64,000 nucleotides of DNA from Spirochaetales bacterium (GTDB taxonomy: Bacteria; Spirochaetota; Spirochaetia; DSM-27196; Salinispiraceae), in contig JAACWS010000022.1 of NCBI GenBank assembly GCA_009991955.1, forward strand, positions 1 to 64,000, in the 5' to 3' direction. The position numbers were made by a program, and so were the translations under genes. The stretch's first letter is position 1. Every line of letters starts with the position of its first letter. This document shows positions 25,283-32,612 of the stretch, one piece after another. The notes beneath the pieces are model-generated. The model saw nothing but the letters and a program-made list of their open reading frames with translations, made no database searches and was not told the DNA's origin.

Positions 25283-26077
25283 ATGAACAAACAGACCCAC
25301 GGGGTAGTAATCGGGAGGTTCATGCCTCCCCATAATGGCCACCGTTACCTCATCGATTTTGCAACAGCATACGCCGACCGGGTCACGGTCTTTGTGTGTA
25401 CCCTTTCTCACGAACCTATTCCCGGCGAACTCAGGTTTAGGTGGATGACCGAAATGTTTCCTTCCCCAAACATTCACTTGGTGCATATTACCCAGGAAAT
25501 TCCCGAGGCAAGCCGCACAAATCCGGACAGCCCCCACATCTGGGCCCAGGCGTTGCTCCCCTCCTTAGATACTCCTGTGGATTTTTTGTTTGCCAGCGAA
25601 GACTACGGTCAGCCCCTCGCCGAAGCCTTTGGTGCTCAATTTGTTTCCGTGGACCCTAGTCGTAACACAATCGGCACCTCGGCTACCAAAATTCGCCAAA
25701 ACCCCCTGAAAAATTGGAAGTACATTCCCCAGTCCGTAAGGCCCTACTTCGTCCGCCTCCTGGAAGTAACGCCTCCAAATGAACTCATGCCCGAAGACTC
25801 ATTAACCCTCTTATCCCAGATCGCCAGCCAATTAGATACGGTGTTTCTACCTGCCCTCGAGGCAAATCAATCTGGGCTCGCCCAGTTAAAGGCTCTTTGG
25901 GCCCAAGCTCGGGGATATATTGTCCTCTCAGTTGATCAATGGAGAACCTTCTCCCCATTCATAGGGAGAGTCTTCCCGGGCTTTCCCCTAGAAATCCGAA
26001 AAATCCAACTCCATTCAACGAATACCCCTAGTATCCAGGAATACCTCGCCCCCTTCCTTGAGGAATTGAGCAGCTAA
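25283..26077 (+). CDS. NadR-type nicotinamide-nucleotide adenylyltransferase-like protein
   Basis: The first 165 residues are an NMN adenylyltransferase domain with the nucleotidyl-transferase motif GRFMPPHNGHRYL and the second signature GTSATKIRQNP. This matches the NadR/NadM class that makes NAD from NMN and ATP. In NadR a ribosylnicotinamide kinase domain with a P-loop follows. Here the last 100 residues (from RLLEVTPPNEL) have no P-loop and are not recognised. The protein may be a NadR whose kinase half decayed or was replaced. It begins a plus-strand run leading to NfeD and two SPFH genes, with 16 bp to NfeD. No strong ribosome site is seen. Confidence 0.78.
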   Translation: MNKQTHGVVIGRFMPPHNGHRYLIDFATAYADRVTVFVCTLSHEPIPGELRFRWMTEMFPSPNIHLVHITQEIPEASRTNPDSPHIWAQALLPSLDTPVDFLFASEDYGQPLAEAFGAQFVSVDPSRNTIGTSATKIRQNPLKNWKYIPQSVRPYFVRLLEVTPPNELMPEDSLTLLSQIASQLDTVFLPALEANQSGLAQLKALWAQARGYIVLSVDQWRTFSPFIGRVFPGFPLEIRKIQLHSTNTPSIQEYLAPFLEELSS

Positions 26078-26093
26078 GGATACAATTTCATCT

Positions 26094-26537
26094 ATGGAAA
26101 TACTCTGGCTCGTCGGGGGATTTGTTCTCCTGGTCTCCGAATCCTTCTTACCCAGTTTTGAAGTCTTCTTTTTCGGTGTCGGAGCCCTGCTTACCGGTAT
26201 TCTAACCTGGCTGGTACCCGGAATTGCTGGCAGTGCGGCCATTCAAGTTGCCCTATGGCTTGGGTCTTCGGTCCTTACCCTCGGTGTTCTTCGGAAAAAA
26301 TTTTCGGGGATATTTCGGGGTAAGATGATCGAATCGGAGGATGAAAAAGAAATCGATGCTGGCCTTACGGCGGAGGTAACAAAGCCTATTGCCCCCGAAA
26401 CCCCCGGACGGATAAAAATGCACGGTACAACCTGGGAAGCTCGGTCCTACGACGACACCTTTGAGGTTGGAGAACGGGCCCTAATTCTTAAAAAGGAAGG
26501 AATGGTTTACTACGTTTCGAAAGAAACCGAACTCTAA
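26094..26537 (+). CDS. NfeD-family membrane protein
   Basis: This 147-residue protein is a short NfeD without a protease domain. Its N-terminal half has membrane helices (residues 2-20, 25-45, 50-70). A soluble OB-fold domain follows (about 85-145, with LTAEVTKPIAPETPGRIKMHG and WEARSYDD). Such proteins partner stomatin/SPFH proteins and are nearly always encoded beside them, as here with two SPFH genes 21 bp downstream. The pair is thought to shape membrane microdomains or regulate membrane proteases. Confidence 0.88.
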   Translation: MEILWLVGGFVLLVSESFLPSFEVFFFGVGALLTGILTWLVPGIAGSAAIQVALWLGSSVLTLGVLRKKFSGIFRGKMIESEDEKEIDAGLTAEVTKPIAPETPGRIKMHGTTWEARSYDDTFEVGERALILKKEGMVYYVSKETEL

Positions 26538-26558
26538 AGGCTGTAAAAGGAGGTAGAT

Positions 26559-27476
26559 ATGGATTTTTTTAGTTGGTTATCCGCCGCGGGAACTTTGGTT
26601 CTCTTTTTTATCATCTTCTTCAAGATGATTCGTATAGTCCCCGAACGGGAGGCGTGGGTTGTCGAATTCTTCGGCAAGTTTCAACGAACTCTTGGACCGG
26701 GCTTTCACTTGGTAATTCCCCTGGTCCAAAGGGTAGGATACAAACAAATCCTCAAGGAACAGGTAATTGATGTACCACCCCAGGTCTGTATTACCAAAGA
26801 CAACGTCCAAGTGACCGTGGACGGTATTCTCTACCTTCAGGTAATAGACCCGGTCAAGGCGAGTTACGGAATTGACAACTACCGATTTGCGAGCAAACAG
26901 TTGGCCCAGACCACCATGCGGAGCGAAATCGGGAAAATCGACCTCGACAATACCTTCAGCGAGCGTAGCCGAATTAATGAAGCGATCGTCCAGGCGGTAG
27001 ACGAGGCCTCAGATGCCTGGGGAATCAAAGTTACCCGCTACGAAATCCGTGACATTGCTCCCACCGATACCATCACCGAGGCCCTCGAACAACAGGTGAG
27101 AGCCGAGCGGGAAAAGCGGGCAGAAATTCTTACCTCCGAAGGAGAAAGGGAAAGTCGCATTAACGTCTCGGAAGGAAATCGAGAAGAATCGATCAACCTA
27201 TCCCAAGGTGAGCGGCAAAAACGAATCAACGAGGCCGAGGGTCGAGCGGCCGCAATGGAAATACTGGCGAATGCTACCGCCGAAGGAATTAAGGAAGTAG
27301 CTGACGCCATTAACGCCCCCTACGGTGACCGGGCGGTTAAGTTGCGAATCGCCGAGCAGTTTGTAGATCAACTAAGAAATGTTCTTTCGAACGCCGACAC
27401 CACCGTGGTCCCCTACGACCTCGCTCAACTTCAGTCGGTTATTGCTACCCTCTTACCTAAGGGAGGCCAAAAATGA
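26559..27476 (+). CDS. SPFH/stomatin-family membrane protein (first of a pair)
   Basis: This 305-residue protein has one N-terminal membrane helix (about 8-25), an SPFH domain (about 25-190) and a C-terminal coiled-coil region rich in Glu, Arg and Ala. Typical motifs are IVPEREAWVVEFFGKFQRTLG and RAEREKRAEILTSEGERES. It resembles QmcA and slipin-type stomatins, which form large membrane-bound ring assemblies. AAGGAGGT at 26547-26554 gives a strong translation start. It is followed by a paralogue of identical length overlapping by ATGA, so a hetero-oligomer similar to HflK/HflC or QmcA pairs is plausible. NfeD lies upstream. Confidence 0.9.
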   Translation: MDFFSWLSAAGTLVLFFIIFFKMIRIVPEREAWVVEFFGKFQRTLGPGFHLVIPLVQRVGYKQILKEQVIDVPPQVCITKDNVQVTVDGILYLQVIDPVKASYGIDNYRFASKQLAQTTMRSEIGKIDLDNTFSERSRINEAIVQAVDEASDAWGIKVTRYEIRDIAPTDTITEALEQQVRAEREKRAEILTSEGERESRINVSEGNREESINLSQGERQKRINEAEGRAAAMEILANATAEGIKEVADAINAPYGDRAVKLRIAEQFVDQLRNVLSNADTTVVPYDLAQLQSVIATLLPKGGQK

Positions 27477-28390
27477 ATCCGTTTACGATAATTTTTGTCG
27501 GTTTTCTCATTGTCCTTATCATTTCGGTCGTACGAAGCATTCGAGTCGTCCCTGCTCAAACTGCCCAAATAGTAGAACGCCTAGGAAAGTATACCAAGAC
27601 TCTCTCGAACGGATTACACATCCTGGTTCCCTTTATCGATAAGGTGCGCTACAGCCAGAACCTCAAGGAACAGGCTATAGATGTTCCAGTCCAGACCTGT
27701 TTTACCCACGACAACGTTCGAATCGAGGTGGATGGGGTTCTGTACTTCAAGGTTACTGACCCCAAGAAGGCCAGTTATGGCATTACCGACTTTCGGCTCG
27801 GGACCATACAGCTGGCCCAAACTACGATGCGTTCGGTCATTGGTAGATTGGAGCTCGATAAAACCTTCGAGGAGCGGGACAACATTAATGGGGCTATCGT
27901 CAAGGAAGTCGATGAAGCCAGCGACGATTGGGGCGTGAAGGTAACCCGCTACGAAATCAAGAATATCGAAATCCCCCCTACAATCCTCGGCGCTATGGAG
28001 TCCCAAATGCGGGCTGAACGAGAGAAACGGGCGGTAATCGCCCGTTCTTTGGGGGAAAAAGAATCAAAGATTAACTACTCCCAAGGGATGAAGGCCGAAT
28101 CGGTGAACCGTTCAGAAGGGGAAAAGCAAAAGTGGATCAACGAGGCGGAAGGTAGGGCGTCAGAAATTCGGGCCCTCGCCCGGGCTACGGCCTCGTCCAT
28201 TAAGACCCTCGCTGGAGCCCTCTCGGTTCCCGGAGGTCAAGATGCGGTCAACCTTCAGCTAACCGAACAGTACATTCAAACCCTCTCGACCTTGGGACGA
28301 AAGGAAACTAAGGTAGTATTGCCCATGGACCTCACCGACATGGAGCAAACCTTGGAAACCCTTCAGCGAATGCTTAAGGTGAAGAACTAA
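27473..28390 (+). CDS. SPFH/stomatin-family membrane protein (second of a pair)
   Basis: This 305-residue paralogue of the preceding protein has the same layout. It has an N-terminal membrane helix (about 4-22), the SPFH core starting at VVPAQTAQIVERLGKYTKTL, and a charged coiled coil with MRAEREKRAVIARSLGEKES. Its ATG overlaps the first gene's stop as ATGA, implying equal production. The C-terminal 40 residues differ from the paralogue and may specify partner interactions. The stop overlaps the convergent cupin gene by 4 nt (CTAA). Just beyond, 28405-28415 and 28431-28441 form an imperfect 11-bp inverted repeat that may fold in the transcript. Confidence 0.9.
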   Translation: MNPFTIIFVGFLIVLIISVVRSIRVVPAQTAQIVERLGKYTKTLSNGLHILVPFIDKVRYSQNLKEQAIDVPVQTCFTHDNVRIEVDGVLYFKVTDPKKASYGITDFRLGTIQLAQTTMRSVIGRLELDKTFEERDNINGAIVKEVDEASDDWGVKVTRYEIKNIEIPPTILGAMESQMRAEREKRAVIARSLGEKESKINYSQGMKAESVNRSEGEKQKWINEAEGRASEIRALARATASSIKTLAGALSVPGGQDAVNLQLTEQYIQTLSTLGRKETKVVLPMDLTDMEQTLETLQRMLKVKN

Positions 28391-28833
28391 TAACGTAGGT
28401 AGTCGCAAATCGCCGGGTTCTTCTGGAGCTCGGTGATTTGCTCTTGGGTAGGTCGAGCCGGCTTATCTCTCTCCCCTTTTACAATACAGATAAACCCAAG
28501 CTTTTCCCCCTCATCGGCGTAAAACTGATGCCAGGTGGCAGGGGGAACGAATATTCGGTCGAAGGCCTTTACTGGCTGAATTTCTGAACCCAGCAAAGCG
28601 TGGCCCTTTCCCCGGAGGATAATGACCCCGTGGACGTGCTGATGAAGTTCCAAAGCGCTATAGCCCCCGGCCTTGGCTTCAAAATACCGTATTTCGACCG
28701 GAAGGTTTTCATCTACATCAAAAAGGATCTGTTTCGACATCCCCGAGGACTGGGTTCCGGAGGAATTGTAAGCCTTTAGGTCAACCTGGGGCCATCGGAA
28801 GCTCTCTCCATCTATTTCGAAAGGGAAGATCAT
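28387..28833 (-). CDS. cupin-domain protein
   Basis: This is a 148-residue single-domain cupin. The metal-binding motif region HQHVHGVIILRGKGHALLG supplies the first histidines, and FVPPATWHQFYAD the second motif. The protein probably binds a metal and a small sugar or acid. It is the last gene of the PTS operon. Its start overlaps the HPr gene by ATGA, so it may handle the imported sugar derivative (for example as a lyxose or sugar-phosphate isomerase-type cupin). Function beyond the fold is not determined. Confidence 0.8.
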   Translation of the reverse strand: MIFPFEIDGESFRWPQVDLKAYNSSGTQSSGMSKQILFDVDENLPVEIRYFEAKAGGYSALELHQHVHGVIILRGKGHALLGSEIQPVKAFDRIFVPPATWHQFYADEGEKLGFICIVKGERDKPARPTQEQITELQKNPAICDYLRY

Positions 28834-29114
28834 ATCTTGACCCTCTCATTCACCTGAGTAAAGTCACTGGTTATAAGATTCGAGAGGTCTGAAATCGCTT
28901 GCTCTTCATCCTCCCCATCGGCGGTTATTCGTAGTTCGCTACCGGTGCGGACATTCAAGAGAATCACCTTAATAATATTCTTGGCATCTGAAGACTTGTC
29001 GCCTTTGAAAATGTGGATTTTTGAAGAGTAAAGTTTTGCAGTTCGACAAAAGAGGTCTGCGGGACGGGAGTGCAGTCCCGTGTCGTTGGTTACAGTGAGG
29101 GTTACTTCTTTCAT
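28830..29114 (-). CDS. ptsH: PTS phosphocarrier HPr
   Basis: This 94-residue HPr-family protein passes phosphate from EI to EIIA. The active-site histidine is in TGLHSRPA (residue 15). Around position 46, where Firmicutes-type HPr has the regulatory serine (KSIM), this protein reads AKNII, so HPr kinase control by Ser46 is unlikely. The gene overlaps both neighbours by ATGA and lies in an operon that also encodes EI, EIIA, EIIB and EIIC. It may therefore be dedicated to this PTS rather than a housekeeping HPr. Confidence 0.92.
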   Translation of the reverse strand: MKEVTLTVTNDTGLHSRPADLFCRTAKLYSSKIHIFKGDKSSDAKNIIKVILLNVRTGSELRITADGEDEEQAISDLSNLITSDFTQVNERVKI

Positions 29115-29506
29115 GAGGATTCTCCTTTCGAGTCGGCAATTTTGTCTAGAAGCTCGCGGGAAGCCCCGTGCTTCTTGACGAGGACCCTTACAAGATTTTT
29201 CTTTGTAAGACGATAAATTCCAAAAAAGTACGGCGACGAAATATACCTAAACCGAACCGTTGCTCCGACCCAATCTTGAAAAATCGAGTCTTCCTGTTGG
29301 ACCAACCAGTCCAAAATGAGGTTCCAGTCCTTCGAGCCACTTTCACCCAGGAGTCTGGACTCAATCTTCCTCAGATTCTGGTGTACTATCGCCAAAATAC
29401 TCCCGTAGATTACGACTAAGGTATTTAACAGTACCTGGTTCGCCAAGTAAAGCTCAACAAGGGTGTTACTCGCCGAACCAAACATTTGGTAGAGAATTTC
29501 TGCCAT
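29111..29506 (-). CDS. uncharacterised membrane-anchored protein in PTS operon
   Basis: I do not recognise this 131-residue protein. A hydrophobic segment (about residues 20-42) could anchor it to the membrane. The remainder is charged and probably cytoplasmic, with a Trp-rich stretch (LDWLVQQEDSIFQDW) and a basic part (LTKKNLVRVLVKKHG). It sits 5 bp after the Mth938-like gene and overlaps HPr by ATGA. It is therefore co-expressed with the PTS and may support its assembly or regulation. Confidence 0.6.
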   Translation of the reverse strand: MAEILYQMFGSASNTLVELYLANQVLLNTLVVIYGSILAIVHQNLRKIESRLLGESGSKDWNLILDWLVQQEDSIFQDWVGATVRFRYISSPYFFGIYRLTKKNLVRVLVKKHGASRELLDKIADSKGESS

Positions 29507-29511
29507 AGGAA

Positions 29512-29853
29512 CTAAAAGAGGCTGAAAGCCCCAACGACTTTCTTTGTGACCCCCAGGGCGGTATAACGCTCGACAGCTTTAGGCGTATCTTCCACTATAC
29601 ATTCGGCCCCGGCCTCCTTAATTCGAGCAATTGTCTCGTCGAGAACACGCACCTTTGCGTTGTAACCCACCCCAAGCACAACTACCTCGGGTTTGGTCGC
29701 CAGAATGTCATCGAAGTCTTCGGGAGAAAAAGCCATTCCATCTTTGCGCCACCATCGACCATCTACCTTGTCGGGGTAGACCACCAGGGGTGCTCGGTAA
29801 ACCTTACCATTACAGACCATTTTTCCAAAAGCAACGTCTTCAATCTTTGTCAT
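29512..29853 (-). CDS. Mth938/DUF498-domain protein
   Basis: This 113-residue protein has the Mth938-like fold. The hallmark pattern reads VAFGKMVCNGKVYRAPLVV, then WWRKDGMAFSPEDF, VVVLGVGYN and a C-terminal VGAFSL strand. Relatives include NDUFAF3 of mitochondrial complex I assembly and small bacterial proteins of unknown role. I prefer ATG 29853, which starts at the usual family N-terminus. A GTG at 29874 would add seven residues. It lies inside the PTS operon, downstream of an inverted-repeat element that separates it from the EIIB gene. Confidence 0.75.
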   Translation of the reverse strand: MTKIEDVAFGKMVCNGKVYRAPLVVYPDKVDGRWWRKDGMAFSPEDFDDILATKPEVVVLGVGYNAKVRVLDETIARIKEAGAECIVEDTPKAVERYTALGVTKKVVGAFSLF

Positions 29854-29904
29854 GTATACGGGTACCTCTCTCACCCTTGATTCTTAATCGGCTCAGGATC
29901 TTAA

Positions 29905-29923
29905 GTCATTGCGATGCAATGAC
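29905..29923. repeat. perfect inverted repeat GTCATTGC-GAT-GCAATGAC
   Basis: GTCATTGC (29905-29912) and GCAATGAC (29916-29923) form a perfect 8-bp inverted repeat with a 3-nt centre. The same arms with centre ACG recur at 29968-29986 inside the adjacent 91-bp element. The outer copy may be a fragment of a second element or an operator. Confidence 0.55.
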
Positions 29924-29932
29924 TAACTTAGC

Positions 29933-30029
29933 GGGGACCTCTGGAATCTCGTTTTCTGTATAATTCGGTCATTGCACGGCAATGACTTACGTGCTTCAAT
30001 CTGACTAAAGAAGTAGTTTCCAGAGGTGC
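29933..30029 (+). mobile_element. MITE-like inverted-repeat element, copy A
   Basis: Terminal inverted repeats ACCTCTGGAA (29937-29946) and TTCCAGAGGT (30018-30027) enclose a 91-bp unit with no coding capacity. An internal perfect hairpin GTCATTGC-ACG-GCAATGAC lies at 29968-29986. The reverse complement of 50009-50099 matches it over its whole 91-bp length at roughly 80% by eye. It sits between the Mth938-like and EIIB genes of the PTS operon, where it may act in RNA processing or attenuation. Confidence 0.7.
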
Positions 30030-30032
30030 TCT

Positions 30033-30317
30033 CTATTTCAAGTACTCCATAATTTTTTCGATATCTTTGTCGATTCCAATACCCGTCAGGAACGACACCG
30101 TATGAATAACCGGAATATCGCCGGTCCCCGACACCATGGTGGTAGTAACTACCAGATCGTACCCTTCGATCTTGCTTGGAACCTCGGTGGCCTTACACTG
30201 GGTCGTTGTTATTTCGATTCCCCGCTTCCCCAGTTCCTCTTCTATTTTTCGAGCTACCACGGTAGAGGTCGCAATCGCCGTACCGCAGGCTACAAGAATT
30301 CTCTTTTTTACTCCCAT
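30033..30317 (-). CDS. PTS EIIB, galactitol type
   Basis: This 94-residue phosphotransferase protein carries the phospho-accepting cysteine in ILVACGTAIATSTVVA (near residue 11), typical of the galactitol/GatB class. It receives phosphate from EIIA and passes it to the sugar at EIIC. AGGAGA upstream supports ATG 30317, 3 bp after the EI stop. It is a separate polypeptide rather than fused to EIIC, as usual for the galactitol family. Confidence 0.9.
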   Translation of the reverse strand: MGVKKRILVACGTAIATSTVVARKIEEELGKRGIEITTTQCKATEVPSKIEGYDLVVTTTMVSGTGDIPVIHTVSFLTGIGIDKDIEKIMEYLK

Positions 30318-30320
30318 AAA

Positions 30321-32063
30321 TCAGTCTCCTTTTTCCAAGATACTTTGAATTTCTTTGCTGTCCCCTAGTTTCAAAACCCTATCGGCGAGGGCTTTTGCTT
30401 GGTGAAAGGTAAGGGAACGGATTTTGTACACCGACTCGGCCAAGGATTGACTATTCATGCTCAGCTCGTCTACCCCCAAACCGATGAGAGCCGGTAGAGC
30501 CCGGGGCATTCCCCCGAGTTCGCCACAAATTCCAACCCACTTGCCTACTTGATGGGCCACCTGGACCACTTGGTGGATCGCCCGAAATACCCCCGGATGG
30601 AAGGGCTGGTAGTAGTCTTGGATTTGCTCATTCATTCGATCGGCTGCCAGAAGGTATTGGGTAAGGTCGTTGGTTCCGATACTCACAAAATCTACGAGAG
30701 CTAAAATTTCAGGAGCCATAAAGATCGCCGAGGGAACCTCCAGCATAACCCCAATTTGCAGGTGTTCGTCGAACTTTTGTTTCTCGTTCTTTAGGTCTTT
30801 CTTGATTCGGTCGAGGTGTTCATAAATTGTACGAACTTCATCGGGACCACAGATCATCGGGAACATGATTTTAAGATTCCCGTAGGCAGAGGCTCGAATG
30901 GCTGCCCGCAATTGGGTCGTAAACAGATCTGTTCGGCCTAGGGAAATTCTAACTCCCCGGTACCCGAGGAAAGGATTTTCTTCGTGGGCCAAAGGAAGGG
31001 CGTCGACCTTTTTGTCTGCCCCAATATCGAGGGTCCGCAAAATAACGAAACCTTCGGGAAAGGACTCGACCGCTTTTTTATAGGCCTGGAACTGGGCCTC
31101 CTCTCCCGGGAGGGTCTTTTGGGCCATAAACAAAAATTCGGTGCGAAAGAGGCCCACCGACTGGGCGCCATCGGCCAGGGCCTTGGGGATGTCCTCCACC
31201 GACCCAATGTTCGCCGATAGCTTGATTCGGTGCCCGTCGAGGGTAATTGGCTCTTGGCCTTTTTGGTTTTCCAAGAATTCTTGGCGCTGCTGGTAGGCCT
31301 GGCGGCGGATTTTGAGTGGGGCGGCAGTGTCGGGGCTTGGGTTGCCGTAGATCTGGGCCTGGGAGGGCTCGGTACAATCGAGGGTGATTTCATCCCCCGA
31401 TTCCAGGGTAATGGTAGCACCCCGCACCCCTACTGCTGCGGGGACTCCCAGGTTTCGGGCGATTATTGCTACGTGGGAGGTAATGCCCCCCTTTTCTGTC
31501 ACTAGGCCCTGGACCATTCTTTTATCCATAGCTGCGGTGTCCGAAGGAAAGAGTTCCTCGGCAATAACAACGACCGGCCGCTCAAGGAAGGCCAGAGACT
31601 GCTGGGGTCGTCCGAGAAGAACTCGAACCAGGCGATTTTGTACGTCTTCCAGATCTGCGATTCGTTCTCGGTTGTAGTTTCCTTCTTCTATTTCCTCAAA
31701 GAGAGCCCTGTAGGTTCCAAAGACCTCCAAAACTCCCGACTCTGCAAGGCAGGACTTTTCGCGGATACTCTCGCGTATTTCATCGAGAAGGGAATCGTCT
31801 TCTACTATGGTTTGTTGAGAACGAAAAATATGGGCACTTTCTTCGCCCAGTTGGGATTTTACTTTCTGTTTCAGAATTTCGAGTTCGTCGAAAGTCGCCT
31901 TTGCAGCCCTATTCAGCCGATCAATTTCTTGATCCACTTCGGGAACTCGGTGGGGTTCAAAATCCAGGTTTGTAGGTTTGTACACCAGTGCCTCGCCCTG
32001 GGCAAATCCCGGTGAGGCAGCTATACCTGTAAGGTTATTAACGTTTTTGTTTTTCGTGGACAT
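30321..32063 (-). CDS. ptsI: PTS enzyme I (phosphoenolpyruvate-protein phosphotransferase)
   Basis: This 580-residue EI transfers phosphate from PEP to HPr. The N-terminal HPr-binding and swivel domains carry the active histidine in GGITSHVAIIARNLGVPAAVG (near residue 190). The C-terminal PEP-binding barrel has GLFRTEFLFM, LRTLDIGADK, MFPMICG, VSIGTNDLTQY and GICGELGG with its catalytic cysteine. The ATG lies 26 nt inside the end of the EIIA gene, so the two are coupled. Presence of EI and HPr within a sugar-specific PTS operon suggests a self-contained phosphorelay. Confidence 0.95.
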   Translation of the reverse strand: MSTKNKNVNNLTGIAASPGFAQGEALVYKPTNLDFEPHRVPEVDQEIDRLNRAAKATFDELEILKQKVKSQLGEESAHIFRSQQTIVEDDSLLDEIRESIREKSCLAESGVLEVFGTYRALFEEIEEGNYNRERIADLEDVQNRLVRVLLGRPQQSLAFLERPVVVIAEELFPSDTAAMDKRMVQGLVTEKGGITSHVAIIARNLGVPAAVGVRGATITLESGDEITLDCTEPSQAQIYGNPSPDTAAPLKIRRQAYQQRQEFLENQKGQEPITLDGHRIKLSANIGSVEDIPKALADGAQSVGLFRTEFLFMAQKTLPGEEAQFQAYKKAVESFPEGFVILRTLDIGADKKVDALPLAHEENPFLGYRGVRISLGRTDLFTTQLRAAIRASAYGNLKIMFPMICGPDEVRTIYEHLDRIKKDLKNEKQKFDEHLQIGVMLEVPSAIFMAPEILALVDFVSIGTNDLTQYLLAADRMNEQIQDYYQPFHPGVFRAIHQVVQVAHQVGKWVGICGELGGMPRALPALIGLGVDELSMNSQSLAESVYKIRSLTFHQAKALADRVLKLGDSKEIQSILEKGD

Positions 32064-32535
32064 TGGTTTTTAAAATTTCAAAGATTTCTTTCTCGTCTGC
32101 TGCTTTCATAATGGCGTCGAGAACATCTTCATCTTGGTACACATTTATGAGGGTCTCAAGAAGATCCCCAATCATCCACTTTTCCTTGAGGGCAAACATC
32201 GAAATCATCGATACCTGGAGCTTTTCATCCGGGTCTCCCATAGACCTAAACTCAAGAGGTTTTGTTACCCGGGCAAAGAGCAAAGCCGAGTTGTTTACGT
32301 AGGTCGCGTCGGCATGGGGTATTGCGATTTTTTGTCCCGGCATTGGAAGGGCCGAAGGATGATTTTTTTCTCGATCGAGAATCGCAGCTACATAGGGCTT
32401 TTCACAGTACCCTTTTTCTACTAGTAGGCTGGCCATGGTCTCTAAAGCCTCATCCCTGGAAGCCACATTCAAATCACAAAGGATAAGATCCTCGCGAACC
32501 ATATCTTTGAACTGCAAAGCATTTGGGTTTGCCAT
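32038..32535 (-). CDS. PTS EIIA, fructose/mannitol (EIIA-2) type
   Basis: This 165-residue EIIA domain protein has the phosphohistidine in KIAIPHADATYVNNSAL and the downstream conserved helix region LLETLINVYQ. EIIA-2 proteins serve fructose, mannitol and galactitol-type permeases. It accepts phosphate from HPr and donates to EIIB. It lies 77 bp after EIIC and overlaps EI by 26 nt. Confidence 0.88.
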   Translation of the reverse strand: MANPNALQFKDMVREDLILCDLNVASRDEALETMASLLVEKGYCEKPYVAAILDREKNHPSALPMPGQKIAIPHADATYVNNSALLFARVTKPLEFRSMGDPDEKLQVSMISMFALKEKWMIGDLLETLINVYQDEDVLDAIMKAADEKEIFEILKTNVHEKQKR

Positions 32536-32612
32536 ACTGTACCGCCCTTAGAATTTCTCTACTCAAAAGAAGTACGGGTCCCCGAAAGGACCCGCACCTT
32601 GACGTTGAACCC

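Noticed and set aside
28405-28441. Terminator after the second SPFH gene
   Set aside because: The imperfect 11-bp inverted repeat is real but no T tract follows, so I did not call it an intrinsic terminator.
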